A stretch of 64,000 bases of DNA from Natrialba asiatica DSM 12278 (GCF_000337555.1 NZ_AOIO01000031.1:106177-170176); one strand, 5' to 3'; positions 8,923 through 18,781 are shown, counted from the stretch's first letter. A program made the numbers and translations. Notes: generated by a model not told the origin, from the letters alone.

Positions 8923-10692
8923 ATGGCGAATGAAATCGATAAATCCCGGCGTACGTTCCTGAAGGCGGCCGGGGCAGGTGCAGCGATGGCAACCGTTGCC
9001 GGATGTATTTCCGGTGACAATCCCAACGAGGGAGACGGCGAGAATGTGCTAAACACTATCAATTCAACGGTCACTTCGTTGGATCCGATCCAGTCGACGG
9101 ACACGGCCTCGGGTGAGGTCATCAAGCAGATCTACGAGGGATTGACGTACTTCGCGAACGGCGAAACGACCGTCGAGAACCTCCTCGCCGAGGAAGTCGA
9201 CATCTCCGACGACCTGCTGACCTACACGTTCACGCTGAAAGAGGCGACGTATCACAACGGGAGCGAACTGACCGCGGACGACTTCGTTTTCGCGTTCCGG
9301 CGACTCGCCGAATCCGAACACAGTGAGCGTTCGAACTTCCTCCTCGAGGCGACGATGCTCAACGTCGAGCACGAGACCGACGGCGACGAAGAACTCGTCG
9401 CGGACTCGATCGGCGTCGAAGCGGTCGACGACCGGACGCTAGAAATTCGACTCGAGACGCCAAACCCCAACGCGCTCGAACTCCTCGCATACGACTCGTT
9501 CGTTGCAATCCCGGAGGGTATTGTTGGCGATATCGAGGGCTACGACGGCGAATACGACCAGGGGGAATTCGCTTCTTCCGAGCCGGTTGGAACGGGCCCG
9601 TTCCAGTTTGAAACCTGGGAATCCAATGCGGAAGTGGAGGTTTCCACGTTCGAGGACTACCACGGAAGCGTGGCAAACGTCAATAGCGTTCACTGGCAGA
9701 TCATCGAAGACGACAGTGCGCGCTTTACCTACGCGATGAACGAAAATGCGGACTTCTTCCGTATTCCAACCTCCGAGTACGATGGGGATCTGGTCGACGC
9801 CGAAACGGACGACCTAGGGCGCGAAATCGGAACGTATGGCCCGGTCGAAAACGGGGAAGAACTCGACTACGTCGGCGTCCCTCAGCTTTCGACGTACTAC
9901 TTCGCGTTCAATGCGACGGCGGTTCCGCGTCCGGTTCGACGGGCGGTCGCATACGTTCTCAATCGGGAGGAACTGGTCCAGACGATTTTCCAGGGTCGCG
10001 GCGAGGAGGCGTACACGTTCACGCCACCGGGTGCGTTCCCCGGCGGGGCCGAGCGTCGCGAAGAGTTCATTCAGGATTATCCCTACGGGATGAACGAGAG
10101 CCAACGAGATACTGCAGAGGAACTCCTCGCGGACGCCGGTTACACCGAGGACGATCCGTTCGAGATGACGTTGACAACCTACGAGAGCGAAGTGTTCCAA
10201 GAGGCTGGTCGAAATCTTCGTGACAGGCTCGACGGGATCGGTATCTCCCTGCAACTGGAGGAAACGCCGTTCTCGACGCTTCAAGAGCGTGGTGAGAACG
10301 GAAACCTCGACTTCTATTCGCTTGGTTGGACCTGGAGCTGGCCGGCAGCGGACTACGGGATGTTCGGCTTCGAGCCGGAGAATACCGATACCTCGCGGAT
10401 GCCGACGGAAACGAACGGCTACTATCTCGACTGGCACGCGGAGGACTCGGACGCTTCGAGAAAGGCCCAGGAAGCGTGGGAACAGGTCGAAGCGAATCCC
10501 GAGCCGGAAGAAGGCCAGGAAGCGCGTAACGAGGCCTACATCGAGATGGAAGAGGCGATCTGGGACGATGCGATCATGCTGCCACTGTATCACGACACCC
10601 GCGAACAGTTCGCTTACGATTACGTCGACATCGAACCGTTCGGCGCGATGGGAGATTACCAGCAGCGGTACAACAGCGTCACGCTGGAGTAA
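8923..10692 (+). CDS. Peptide-type ABC importer substrate-binding lipoprotein (second operon)
   Basis: SBP family 5 protein of 589 residues. The Tat signal carries RR at 9-10 and the lipobox ends at Cys28 (TVAGC). The mature chain begins with the family block SLDPIQSTDTASGEVIKQIY and has the conserved RRAVAYVLNREELV and LPLYH segments typical of dipeptide/oligopeptide binders. It differs strongly from the binding protein of the neighbouring minus-strand operon, so the two importers probably take different ligands. The start is fixed by the Tat motif and by the promoter box 31 nt upstream. First gene of the plus-strand operon. Confidence 0.92.
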   Translation: MANEIDKSRRTFLKAAGAGAAMATVAGCISGDNPNEGDGENVLNTINSTVTSLDPIQSTDTASGEVIKQIYEGLTYFANGETTVENLLAEEVDISDDLLTYTFTLKEATYHNGSELTADDFVFAFRRLAESEHSERSNFLLEATMLNVEHETDGDEELVADSIGVEAVDDRTLEIRLETPNPNALELLAYDSFVAIPEGIVGDIEGYDGEYDQGEFASSEPVGTGPFQFETWESNAEVEVSTFEDYHGSVANVNSVHWQIIEDDSARFTYAMNENADFFRIPTSEYDGDLVDAETDDLGREIGTYGPVENGEELDYVGVPQLSTYYFAFNATAVPRPVRRAVAYVLNREELVQTIFQGRGEEAYTFTPPGAFPGGAERREEFIQDYPYGMNESQRDTAEELLADAGYTEDDPFEMTLTTYESEVFQEAGRNLRDRLDGIGISLQLEETPFSTLQERGENGNLDFYSLGWTWSWPAADYGMFGFEPENTDTSRMPTETNGYYLDWHAEDSDASRKAQEAWEQVEANPEPEEGQEARNEAYIEMEEAIWDDAIMLPLYHDTREQFAYDYVDIEPFGAMGDYQQRYNSVTLE

Positions 10693-10770
10693 CGATTGCT
10701 ATTCGGTGACGCGGCTTCGGGTTGCTCCCTGACCCGGCCGTGGTCATTGCTGTCAACGATAATAGGGAGG

Positions 10771-10777
10771 TTTATAA
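10771..10777 (+). promoter_or_regulatory. TATA-like box before the second DppB-like gene
   Basis: TTTATAA in the 151-nt gap between the binding-protein gene and the permease. Transcription would start near 10800, leaving a leader of about 45 nt before the GTG at 10844. It could allow the membrane part to be expressed separately from the very abundant binding protein. Confidence 0.45.
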
Positions 10778-10843
10778 TCCAGGAATGCTCGAACAACCTA
10801 TAGTACGAGACATGATGCACATGTTGCAGACGGGTGGTCACCC

Positions 10844-11908
10844 GTGAGCCGCTGGCGGTACTTCTTCCGTCGGTTGCTCCTGTCGATCCCCGTCGTCCTC
10901 TTCGGGCTCACGATTACGTTCGTCATCGTACGAATGGGCCCGATCGACCCCGTTGCCGCTATTATTGGTCCCGAAGGGGGGGCCGCGAATCGCGCACGGA
11001 TCGAGCAGCGGCTCGGTCTCAATGAACCACTCTGGCGGCAGTACATCGACTTCATAGTGGGGATGCTGACGCTTAACCTAGGCCAGTCTTGGGTCATCCA
11101 ACCGAGTACGAGCGTCGGTGAATTGCTCACCACCTACGCGCCGCGGACGCTCTGGCTCGGGTTCTGGTCAGTCCTGATTGCGATTTTCGTCGGGGTTCCG
11201 CTCGGCTTCTATGCCGGACTGAATCCCAATACTGGGGGGGATTACCTCGCGTCGTTCGGCGGAATCGTCTGGCGTGCGATGCCGAACTTCTGGCTGGCGA
11301 TCATCTTCCTCGCCGTCTTACGCCAGTCCGAGAAGTTCTTCTTCGGAATAGATTGGAACACGATCGGTGTGAACGTTCCCGGACTCATCGGGCAACCGCC
11401 GCTTAACTTCATCGCGGTCACCGACTGGGTTTCACTCGGGGCGCTCAGCATCCCGATCGGGTTTTACTTCTCACCGATAACACTCGCAGCCTCGATCAAA
11501 CAGATCTTGCCTCCTGCGGTCGTTCTGGGCTCGGCTGCGATGGGGAACGAGATGCGAATTGGACGCACCGCCGTTCTCGAGACGATTAACTCGAACTACG
11601 TCGAGACGGCAAAGGCGAAGGGACTTCGGAATCGGGCCATCGTCTGGAAGCACGTCTTCCGGAACGCACTGGTTCCGCTCGTCCCGATCATCACCAACGA
11701 GGCGTTCATTCTGATCGGCGGGTCGGTCATCGTCGAGGTCATCTTCGGCATCAACGGAATCGGATACCTGTTCTACCAGGCATCGATCCAGGGTGATCTT
11801 CCGCTGGTCGGATCGCTGATGTTCGTCTTCATCATCCTGATCGTCTCGGTAAACATCATCCAGGACTTCCTCTATACGATTCTGGATCCACGCGTGGGGT
11901 ACGAATAG
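10844..11908 (+). CDS. Peptide-type ABC importer permease, DppB-like (second operon)
   Basis: A 354-residue BPD-type permease starting at GTG 10844 with GGGTGGT about 6 nt upstream. It begins with the canonical RYFFRRLLLSIPVVLFGLTITF helix of DppB. The EAA loop reads TAVLETINSNYVETAKAKG. The C-terminal FLYTILDPRVGYE is typical of the family. Compared with other DppB proteins it has a longer extracytoplasmic loop around residues 155-205. The stop codon is directly followed by the ATG of the next permease. Confidence 0.9.
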   Translation: MSRWRYFFRRLLLSIPVVLFGLTITFVIVRMGPIDPVAAIIGPEGGAANRARIEQRLGLNEPLWRQYIDFIVGMLTLNLGQSWVIQPSTSVGELLTTYAPRTLWLGFWSVLIAIFVGVPLGFYAGLNPNTGGDYLASFGGIVWRAMPNFWLAIIFLAVLRQSEKFFFGIDWNTIGVNVPGLIGQPPLNFIAVTDWVSLGALSIPIGFYFSPITLAASIKQILPPAVVLGSAAMGNEMRIGRTAVLETINSNYVETAKAKGLRNRAIVWKHVFRNALVPLVPIITNEAFILIGGSVIVEVIFGINGIGYLFYQASIQGDLPLVGSLMFVFIILIVSVNIIQDFLYTILDPRVGYE

Positions 11909-13624
11909 ATGAGTATGAACGAATTCGACGACACGACACTGCGGGACCGTATCGCTGCAAATCCGCGGCCAGCCTTGCTTTGGCTGGTCGGTGTGCTCGT
12001 CCTGGTTGCGCTCGAACTGGGCCGGATCGCCGATGGCGTTCTCCGACTCGGCGGCGCGGTTGGAATTATGGTCGAGATGATCGTGACGATCCCGAGTTCA
12101 GTACGAGGAGCTGTTGCCAGTTCATTCGGAACCGGTGCTGGCATCGCTGCCTTCGTCATCATGGCGTTCATCCTGCTGGGAACCGTTGCCATCATCGTCA
12201 AGTGGCTGTTCATCCCGTGGTCGCTCGTCGACCGACTTGGAATCGACGTGAGTACGGGTCGTGAGGATATCCTCGAACGACTGCTCGTGACCGGACTGCT
12301 TGCGATCGTCGCCGCTGCGCTCGTCTGGACACCCGTCGGCGGGCTCTTCGAGATGCTCATCGGCGTCCTTACACGCGGTGTCGAAGCGGTCGGATCGCTG
12401 ACGACGATTACGAGCCGAGAGATCATTCCGAATCAGGGCTACCAGCTGCCGGACGGAAGTTGGGAAGGGACGTTCCTCGGCCTTTCGCCCGCGTTGGCGT
12501 GGGGACTTCGAGTGCTCGTCGTCTACGCGTACGCTCTGACTTGGCTCGGCTGGCTCTGGAAGGGCTACGAGATCTTCCGCGAACACTACCGCGAGGCGGA
12601 CTGGACACCGCGTGACGACAGCATCAATCGCCTGCGGACCCACTACTGGGGAGTCTTCGGCTTCGTCGTCGTGTTCATGTTCGTCGTAATGGCCCTCTGG
12701 GCCCCGGCTGTGAGTCCGGTTACGGCCGAAGCGAACCTCTACAGCCCGTATGGGAACGAGATCCAGTACTACGGTGACGATGGAGTTCAATCGATCACGC
12801 ACGGCGATGCGAATATGAATAGTCGCTCACAGGGTGGCGACGAGAACGTCGGACTGATGAGCTACGACGACTACGATCGCTTCCATCCGTTCGGAACGAA
12901 TACGGATGGGAAGGATCTGTTTACCTTCCTCGCGTACGGTGCGCAGGTTTCACTCGTCATCGGACTCCTTGCCACGGTCCTGATGGCAGTCGTTGCGACG
13001 GTACTCGCACTGATTACGGCCTACTACAAGGGCGTCGCTGATCTACTGGCGATCATCGCCAGTGACTCGGTGATCGCGCTCCCACGGCTGTTACTGGTCC
13101 TGTTACTCTCGGTGCTGTTCATGCAGGCGAACCATCCGATCGCGGAGATTTACGACGGGGGCTTACTCCTCGCGCTGATCTTTGCCGGGACCGGCTGGCC
13201 GCTACTGTGGCGCTCGGTCCGCGGACCCGCACTCCAGGTTTCCGAACAGGAATGGATCGACGCCGCAAAGAGCTACGGGCAGAGTCCGGCGGCAACCATG
13301 CGCAAACACATGTCGCCGTACATCGCCGGCTACATGCTCATCTACGCCTCGCTCTCGCTCGGCGGCGTCATCATCGGTGTTGCTGCCCTCTCGTATCTCG
13401 GATTCGGTGTACAGGCACCGACACCCGAATGGGGTCGGGCAGTCTTCGAAGGCAAGTCGTACGTTTCGACATCTTCGTGGCACGTCGCTACGCTTCCCGG
13501 ACTTCTAGTCGTCTTCCTGGTGACCGGATTCAACGCGCTCGGCGACGGCATCCGCGACGCAATCGACCCACAGAGTGATAGCGGCGACGGTAGTGCTGCC
13601 GCCGCTACCGGAGGTGGTGGATAA
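11909..13624 (+). CDS. Peptide-type ABC importer permease, DppC-like with long N-terminal membrane extension
   Basis: At 571 residues it is nearly twice the usual DppC length. The standard BPD domain occupies roughly residues 330-555, with the EAA loop GPALQVSEQEWIDAAKSYG. Ahead of it lie about 230 extra residues containing at least four hydrophobic segments (around 11-30, 67-95, 113-135 and 190-210), then the usual first helix and a ~60-residue hydrophilic extracytoplasmic loop. The extension could be an extra membrane subunit fused to the permease. The start ATG abuts the stop of the upstream gene, and the stop overlaps the next ATG (TAATG). Confidence 0.88.
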   Translation: MSMNEFDDTTLRDRIAANPRPALLWLVGVLVLVALELGRIADGVLRLGGAVGIMVEMIVTIPSSVRGAVASSFGTGAGIAAFVIMAFILLGTVAIIVKWLFIPWSLVDRLGIDVSTGREDILERLLVTGLLAIVAAALVWTPVGGLFEMLIGVLTRGVEAVGSLTTITSREIIPNQGYQLPDGSWEGTFLGLSPALAWGLRVLVVYAYALTWLGWLWKGYEIFREHYREADWTPRDDSINRLRTHYWGVFGFVVVFMFVVMALWAPAVSPVTAEANLYSPYGNEIQYYGDDGVQSITHGDANMNSRSQGGDENVGLMSYDDYDRFHPFGTNTDGKDLFTFLAYGAQVSLVIGLLATVLMAVVATVLALITAYYKGVADLLAIIASDSVIALPRLLLVLLLSVLFMQANHPIAEIYDGGLLLALIFAGTGWPLLWRSVRGPALQVSEQEWIDAAKSYGQSPAATMRKHMSPYIAGYMLIYASLSLGGVIIGVAALSYLGFGVQAPTPEWGRAVFEGKSYVSTSSWHVATLPGLLVVFLVTGFNALGDGIRDAIDPQSDSGDGSAAAATGGGG

Positions 13625-15120
13625 TGGCAATGGAATCTAATCCAACGGCGGATGCACAGTCAACGGCAACATCGACACTAGATACAACCGCGACGGCAGC
13701 GTCGAACGCCACGACAATTGCCGGCGGTCGGAACGATCCGATCATCACCGTCAGAAACCTCCAGACCTCCTTTTTCACCGACAAGGAGGTCATCCGGGCC
13801 GTCGACGGCGTCGACTTCGATATCCGCCCCGGCGAAACCGTCGGCGTCGTCGGCGAGAGCGGGTCCGGGAAAAGCGTCACCGCCCGCTCGATTATGGGCC
13901 TCGTCGACTCCCCCGGACACATACTGGAAGGCAGCAGTATCCGCTTCCAGCACGTCCCAACGCTCCGATCGTTCGCCACCACGTTCGCCGGCCGAACCGT
14001 CAGCCTCGATGAACTCGAAGCTGAACACGATCCGACCTCGCTGTTCGATCACCCCGAAATCGACGCAACGCCGTCGACGTTCGGCTACGACGACCGCGAG
14101 GAGGCGACGCTCGAGGACTTCGTCGGCGCCTACGGCGACACGCTCGAGTTCATCGGCGCGGACGACTGTGTGTTCGTCCGGGGTGGAAGCACCGATGATC
14201 CCGAGTCGATTACGGACGGGTTCGTCGAACTCACGCGTTGTACCGGTGAGATTCAGCGGAAGATGCGTGGCGGCCGGATTGCGATGGTGTTCCAGGATCC
14301 GCTGACGAGTCTGAACCCGGTCTATACGGTCGGGAACCAACTCGAGGAAACGCTGCGGCTCCACCAGGACCTCTCCGGGCAGGCGGCAACGGAAGAGGCA
14401 ATCGAGTTGCTCGAGGCGGTCGGGATTCCGGATGCCCGACGGCGCGTGACCGAGTATCCCCACCAGTTCTCCGGCGGGATGCGCCAGCGTGCAGTCATCG
14501 CGATGGCGCTTGCGTGCGATCCGGAGGTACTGATCTGTGACGAGCCGACGACGGCACTGGACGTGACGATCCAGGCCCAGATTCTCGACTTGCTCAAGGA
14601 ACTCCAGCACGAACGCGACCTCGGAATCCTGTTCATCACCCACGATATGGGTGTGATCGCGGAGGTAACGGATCGCGTGAACGTCATGTATGCGGGCGAA
14701 ATCGTCGAAACGGCCGGCGTCCATTCGCTGTTCGACGATCCGAAACACCCCTACACGCAGGGGTTGCTGGAGTCGATTCCGGGACGACAACAGGGAGAGC
14801 GCCTGCAGACGATCGAGGGGAACGTTCCGACGCCGAACGAACCCGCGACGTACTGCCGGTTTGCCCCTCGCTGTCCGAAGGCGTTCGGCGACTGCGAGGC
14901 CGTTCATCCCGAGACGGTTCCCGTCGGCGATGGACATCCCGAGGACGAGCAGGCGGCGCATACCGCTGCCTGTCTCCTGTATGTCGACGAGTATACGGCG
15001 GCTGCGCATCCGTCCGGTCGGACCCCGGATCAGGGGACCGGCGAGGTGAAAGCGACGGGCGGGAGTGCCGACGCTGCGACCGAAACAGAAACCGAGACGC
15101 CACGAGGTGATGACCGATGA
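13624..15120 (+). CDS. Peptide-type ABC importer ATPase, DppD-like with insert between Walker A and Q-loop
   Basis: A 498-residue ATPase. Walker A GESGSGKS is at 77-84, Q-loop Gln at 224, signature FSGGM at 282-286, Walker B VLICDE at 302-307 and switch His at 340. Between the first beta-sheet region and the Q-loop is an insert of about 100 residues (roughly 109-212), acidic and rich in Thr and Phe, absent from the minus-strand DppD-like protein. The first 35 residues are a Thr/Ala-rich tail. The C-terminal domain keeps four Cys ([12 protein letters not shown] and AACLL). The start overlaps the previous stop by one base and the end overlaps the next gene by ATGA. Confidence 0.9.
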   Translation: MAMESNPTADAQSTATSTLDTTATAASNATTIAGGRNDPIITVRNLQTSFFTDKEVIRAVDGVDFDIRPGETVGVVGESGSGKSVTARSIMGLVDSPGHILEGSSIRFQHVPTLRSFATTFAGRTVSLDELEAEHDPTSLFDHPEIDATPSTFGYDDREEATLEDFVGAYGDTLEFIGADDCVFVRGGSTDDPESITDGFVELTRCTGEIQRKMRGGRIAMVFQDPLTSLNPVYTVGNQLEETLRLHQDLSGQAATEEAIELLEAVGIPDARRRVTEYPHQFSGGMRQRAVIAMALACDPEVLICDEPTTALDVTIQAQILDLLKELQHERDLGILFITHDMGVIAEVTDRVNVMYAGEIVETAGVHSLFDDPKHPYTQGLLESIPGRQQGERLQTIEGNVPTPNEPATYCRFAPRCPKAFGDCEAVHPETVPVGDGHPEDEQAAHTAACLLYVDEYTAAAHPSGRTPDQGTGEVKATGGSADAATETETETPRGDDR

Positions 15121-16529
15121 GTCAAAACGCCCTCGAGACGGGTACGGCAGAAGCGGACGTAGACGTGGACTCACACCAGGATTCGGACGTCATGGTTGAG
15201 GTCCGCGACCTACGAACTTACTACGAAGGCGACGGGCTGTTCGGCGGGACCCCAGTCAAAGCCGTCGACGGTGTCAGTTTCGACATCAAACGCGGCGAAA
15301 CGCTCGGGCTGGTCGGCGAATCCGGCTGCGGGAAGAGTACGCTCGGGCGAACGCTCATCCAACTCGAATCCGCAACCGGCGGCGAAATCCGCTTCGACGG
15401 GACGGATATCACGATGCTGTCGGGAACCGACCTCAAGGAGTGGCGGCGCAACGCACAGATGGTGTTCCAGGATCCGGACTCCAGTCTCAACGATCGGATG
15501 ACGATCGGCGAGATCGTCCGCGAGCCACTCGACGTTCACGATTGGAAGACGCCGCGGGAGCGCCGCCAGCACGTCAAGGAACTGCTCGATACCGTCGGCC
15601 TCCAGCGAGAACACTACTACCGGTACCCACACCAGTTCTCCGGCGGCCAGCGCCAGCGGATCGGGATCGCACGCACGCTGACGCTCGAGCCCGAGTTCAT
15701 CGTGCTGGACGAACCGGTCTCCGCGCTCGACGTATCAGTCCAGGCAGAGGTGATCAACCTGCTCGAGGACTTACAAGAGGAGTTCGGGCTGACCTACCTC
15801 TTTATCGCCCACGATCTCTCGGTCGTGCGCCACATCTGTGACCGGGTTGCGGTCATGTATCTCGGGAACATCATGGAGATCGGACCGACGGAGGAACTGT
15901 TCTCCAACCCGGCGAACCCCTACACGCACTCGCTCCTCTCGGCGATTCCGGAACCCGATCCCACCGCCCACAAGGACCGAATCACGCTTCAGGGAACGCC
16001 ACCGAGTCCGCGATTCCCGCCGTCTGGCTGCCCGTTCAGCACTCGCTGTCCGGCCCGTATCCGGCCGCCGGAGTACCAGGACCTCGACAACGAACTCTGG
16101 CACCAACTCGATACGCTTCGAGAAGTCCTTCGCGAGCGGGATCGCACGGAAAAGTCGGTCACCGACCGCATCAGGGAACTGCTCGGCAAGGAGCCACACT
16201 TTGGGACGATCGACGAAATCTACGCCGAACTGTTCGGCGATCAGGCGGTGCCGCCGGCCGTCGAAGACGTTCTCGACGACGCCGCTGAACTCGCCCGCGG
16301 TGGCAACGAACGGGCGGCACTCGACCTGCTCGGTGCGGAGTTCGGCAGCGTCTGCGAGGGCCACGAACCTGACGGTGCCGCCGAGGCGGACGACGCGGAC
16401 GCAGAAGAGCCGGTCGAACCCGACTACCACGTCGTCAGCCCATCCGGCCGTCGGAGTCTCTGCCACCGCCACGATAGCGATGCGGACTACCGAAAACCGG
16501 AGCACGTTCTCGATGATCGTCACCGGTAA
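15117..16529 (+). CDS. Peptide-type ABC importer ATPase, DppF-like (second operon)
   Basis: A 470-residue ATPase, last gene of the operon. Walker [10 protein letters not shown] is at 67-75, signature FSGGQ at 174-178, Walker B FIVLDE at 194-199 and switch His at 232. As in the minus-strand DppF-like protein, the C-terminal domain starts normally (GCPFSTRCP, Cys 305 and 311). It is then interrupted by about 100 mostly helical residues before the remaining Cys (413 and 449), with an acidic stretch between those two. The start is coupled to the DppD-like gene by an ATGA overlap. Confidence 0.9.
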   Translation: MSQNALETGTAEADVDVDSHQDSDVMVEVRDLRTYYEGDGLFGGTPVKAVDGVSFDIKRGETLGLVGESGCGKSTLGRTLIQLESATGGEIRFDGTDITMLSGTDLKEWRRNAQMVFQDPDSSLNDRMTIGEIVREPLDVHDWKTPRERRQHVKELLDTVGLQREHYYRYPHQFSGGQRQRIGIARTLTLEPEFIVLDEPVSALDVSVQAEVINLLEDLQEEFGLTYLFIAHDLSVVRHICDRVAVMYLGNIMEIGPTEELFSNPANPYTHSLLSAIPEPDPTAHKDRITLQGTPPSPRFPPSGCPFSTRCPARIRPPEYQDLDNELWHQLDTLREVLRERDRTEKSVTDRIRELLGKEPHFGTIDEIYAELFGDQAVPPAVEDVLDDAAELARGGNERAALDLLGAEFGSVCEGHEPDGAAEADDADAEEPVEPDYHVVSPSGRRSLCHRHDSDADYRKPEHVLDDRHR

Positions 16530-16604
16530 CGTCGTGGCTCCGTAGCGGCAGTTTCACGTCTGTCGCTGTAGTACGATTACAAAACGCCCTCTCGATCATC
16601 TCAC

Positions 16605-17063
16605 ATGAACTCGGACCCTCCGTCACAGTCTCAATCCCAGTCACAGCACCGAACTCGGCTTCTCGTCTTGATCGATGCGCTGACGTATGCCGGCGCAGTC
16701 GCCGCGATCAGCACGATCTGTGCTGTCGTCTTAGGGCTGATAACCGGTGGTGGCCTCTCACGGGCGAAACTCGTCTTGTTCTTCGTGGGCTTCATTCTGC
16801 TCGGATATACTACATCTCGGCTGTGGCCACGGTCGCCATCCGATCTCGAGGACGAAGCCGCTCTATCCGGTGTCTCTGGCGATTCGATTCCGGAAACGGC
16901 GGATCAGACGCGGTTTCAGGCACTCGTCGCATCCCTTCCACCGAAGCGATGGTTTCCAGCACCGCCGCCGGAGGACCGGATCAATCCAGCCGGGAAACTC
17001 TTCTTCGGGAGTCTTGCCGTCCTGCTGATCTCCTATCTAATGGAGGCGGCGTTCGGTATCTGA
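16605..17063 (+). CDS. Haloarchaeal hypothetical membrane protein
   Basis: A 152-residue protein with an N-terminal Ser/Gln tract (about residues 6-14), hydrophobic segments near 21-47, 52-67 and 130-150, and a Pro-rich loop before the last one (WFPAPPPEDRINPAGK). The layout suggests three membrane helices. I do not recognise a functional family. GATTACAAAAC about 30 nt before the ATG is a weak promoter candidate for a leaderless mRNA, so it is probably not part of the importer operon that ends 75 nt upstream. Confidence 0.7.
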   Translation: MNSDPPSQSQSQSQHRTRLLVLIDALTYAGAVAAISTICAVVLGLITGGGLSRAKLVLFFVGFILLGYTTSRLWPRSPSDLEDEAALSGVSGDSIPETADQTRFQALVASLPPKRWFPAPPPEDRINPAGKLFFGSLAVLLISYLMEAAFGI

Positions 17064-17244
17064 CCGGCCGCTCGCTCGTCAGCGCCTGACTCCGTGACGT
17101 TCTTTGATCTTCCGTCTCTCGAGAGCATTGTCTCACCGAGCGGAGCCGCTCTCAGAAAGAGCGCTATGACACCCCTCCAGAAAAACCAGAGACCAGGGTG
17201 TAAGCGTGAAAAGAGTTATCCCACTGCTGTGCCCAACGAGGTGT

Positions 17245-17790
17245 ATGACGCAAATCGGGGATGACGAGTTCACTCAGCAGCGAGAGCCAGTCAGTGGGGC
17301 TGCGATCAAGAACGCCTGGGTGCAGACCACCGAAGACCTCTCTGCTCTCGAACACCAGCGGCAGGAAAACGGCTGGGACACCGTCGCCATTCCGGCCCTC
17401 CAAACCGCAGCAGTCAGCCGGGACGCTGGCAAGAAACACGACGATCGATACGGGCTCTTCTTTGTTATCGCGGACAACCACGCGGACTCGTTCACGAACG
17501 CCTTCGAACGCGGCGAGTTTCCGCGATACGAAGCCTACCGAAACGAAGTCGATGGTGCCGTCTTCCTCGTGGTCGAACTCCTCGATCCCAAAAGCGAGAC
17601 TGCAATCTTGCTTGCAGGGCAGTACGAACGCCGCCACGTTCCGGGCATGGTCGCCGCTGCCACCGAGGAAGGTGAACTCTATACACACGTTAGAACGCTC
17701 GATAAGACAGTACTCGGCTCGTTCAAACACGATGAGTACGCTCCACTGGTACCGGGTCCGGGGAGCGTCGGCGTCGATAGCAACACGTGA
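17245..17790 (+). CDS. Conserved haloarchaeal hypothetical protein
   Basis: A soluble protein of 181 residues beginning MTQIGDDEF. It has alternating hydrophobic strands such as YGLFFVIADN and GAVFLVVELL and the end block LGSFKHDEYAPLVPG, suggesting an alpha/beta fold. No catalytic motif is recognised. The reading frame continues upstream to 17206, but the extra residues are Cys-rich and unlike the rest. A GAGTTATCC about 30 nt before the chosen ATG fits a leaderless start. The opposite-strand frame of 210 codons over the same DNA is judged to be its shadow. Confidence 0.7.
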   Translation: MTQIGDDEFTQQREPVSGAAIKNAWVQTTEDLSALEHQRQENGWDTVAIPALQTAAVSRDAGKKHDDRYGLFFVIADNHADSFTNAFERGEFPRYEAYRNEVDGAVFLVVELLDPKSETAILLAGQYERRHVPGMVAAATEEGELYTHVRTLDKTVLGSFKHDEYAPLVPGPGSVGVDSNT

Positions 17791-17908
17791 GAGCACCGAA
17801 CTGAGAATCGCCAGTGGCAGCCGGCTGCACTCGTCACGACAGCGGTGTGACTACGAACTACGGAGTTTACGGAGACAGACACTCGGTCGACGAGCGACGT
17901 AGAACGGA

Positions 17909-18478
17909 CTAGAAATCGCCGTCTTCGTCGACGATGACGACCTCGCCGTCGACGACATCGACGTTGATCAACGTCTTGACGGTATACCCGGCGTCGTCGA
18001 CTTTGTTCTCGCCGCCGACTTTCTTGATGACGGCGACGGTGTCGACGACTTCTGCGCCGATTCCGTCGAGTGCTTCGAGGACGGAAGCGAGCGTGCCGCC
18101 GGTCGAGAGAACGTCGTCGAGGACGAGGACGTGTTCACCCTCGCGAACGTCGTTGATGTACATCTCGTTCTCCGAGTAGCCGGTTTTCTGGGAGATGGCG
18201 ACCTCGTCGTCGAGGCCGTACTGGCGCTTTCGGATCACGGTCAGCGGAATATCGGTCATCAGCGAGACAGCGGTGGAGATGTGGATGCCCATCGCAGCGG
18301 GGGTAACGATCCGATCTACCTCCTCGAGTTCGGCTTTGCGGATGATTCGGATGACGATTTCTCGGAGGAGTGTGGGGTCGAGTTTGGGGACGCCGTCGCT
18401 GATAGGATGGACGAAGTAGTGATAGCCGTTCTTTTCGATGATCGGCGCGTCGAGGAGTGACTGCTGTAACTGATCCAT
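17909..18478 (-). CDS. hpt: Hypoxanthine/guanine phosphoribosyltransferase-like protein
   Basis: A 189-residue type I phosphoribosyltransferase of the archaeal Hpt/adenine-PRT-like group. The PRPP-binding motif [13 protein letters not shown] is at 117-129, the flexible-loop region [18 protein letters not shown] at 83-100, and the MGIHISTA segment lies near 63-70. It would salvage a purine base to its monophosphate using PRPP in the cytoplasm. The GTAAAA (minus: TTTTAC) 25-30 nt upstream predicts a leaderless transcript. Family membership is clear; the exact base is an inference. Confidence 0.9.
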   Translation of the reverse strand: MDQLQQSLLDAPIIEKNGYHYFVHPISDGVPKLDPTLLREIVIRIIRKAELEEVDRIVTPAAMGIHISTAVSLMTDIPLTVIRKRQYGLDDEVAISQKTGYSENEMYINDVREGEHVLVLDDVLSTGGTLASVLEALDGIGAEVVDTVAVIKKVGGENKVDDAGYTVKTLINVDVVDGEVVIVDEDGDF

Positions 18479-18501
18479 GCCGTGGATGGGACGGACGCGG
18501 A

Positions 18502-18507
18502 GTAAAA
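18502..18507 (-). promoter_or_regulatory. TATA-like box of the hpt gene
   Basis: Reads TTTTAC on the minus strand, about 26 nt from the ATG at 18478, the spacing expected for a leaderless haloarchaeal gene. Confidence 0.5.
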
Positions 18508-18674
18508 GTTGACGATACGTTCGAGGAGTGTGGTGATATATCAGGGGCGTGAGAACTGTCGATGCACGTATCTGTGTGTTGCTGAATCATGTTGTGGTGC
18601 CAGTTTCGAATCGCGTCCGGATTACGTACCCGTCGAAATCTCCGTATCACTGTAGTACTGATTTCAACTAGTCA

Positions 18675-18781
18675 CACACCGCTTCTATAGCCGTCGTGCG
18701 ATCGGGAGTGATCTGCAGTGGCTACGATAGTTGCTGTCGACTCCGTGTGGCGAGGCGGTGCCTCTCTATAGAAGTGGTGGG
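18675..18781. repeat. Imperfect 16-bp inverted repeat enclosing 75 nt
   Basis: The left arm CACACCGCTTCTATAG (18675-18690) matches the reverse complement of the right arm CTATAGAAGTGGTGGG (18766-18781) at 14 of 16 positions. The enclosed 75 nt have no evident coding content. It could be a miniature inverted-repeat element relic or the stem of a transcribed RNA. No target-site duplication is seen at its edges. Confidence 0.5.

Noticed and set aside
13678-15174. Minus-strand frame of 498 codons opposite the DppD-like gene
   Set aside because: Arg/Val-rich shadow. The plus strand has all ABC motifs in order.
17164-17796. Minus-strand frame of 210 codons versus the plus-strand gene at 17245
   Set aside because: The plus-strand protein has more plausible alternating strands and a promoter box at the right distance. 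The minus frame starts abruptly and lacks an initiation signal.
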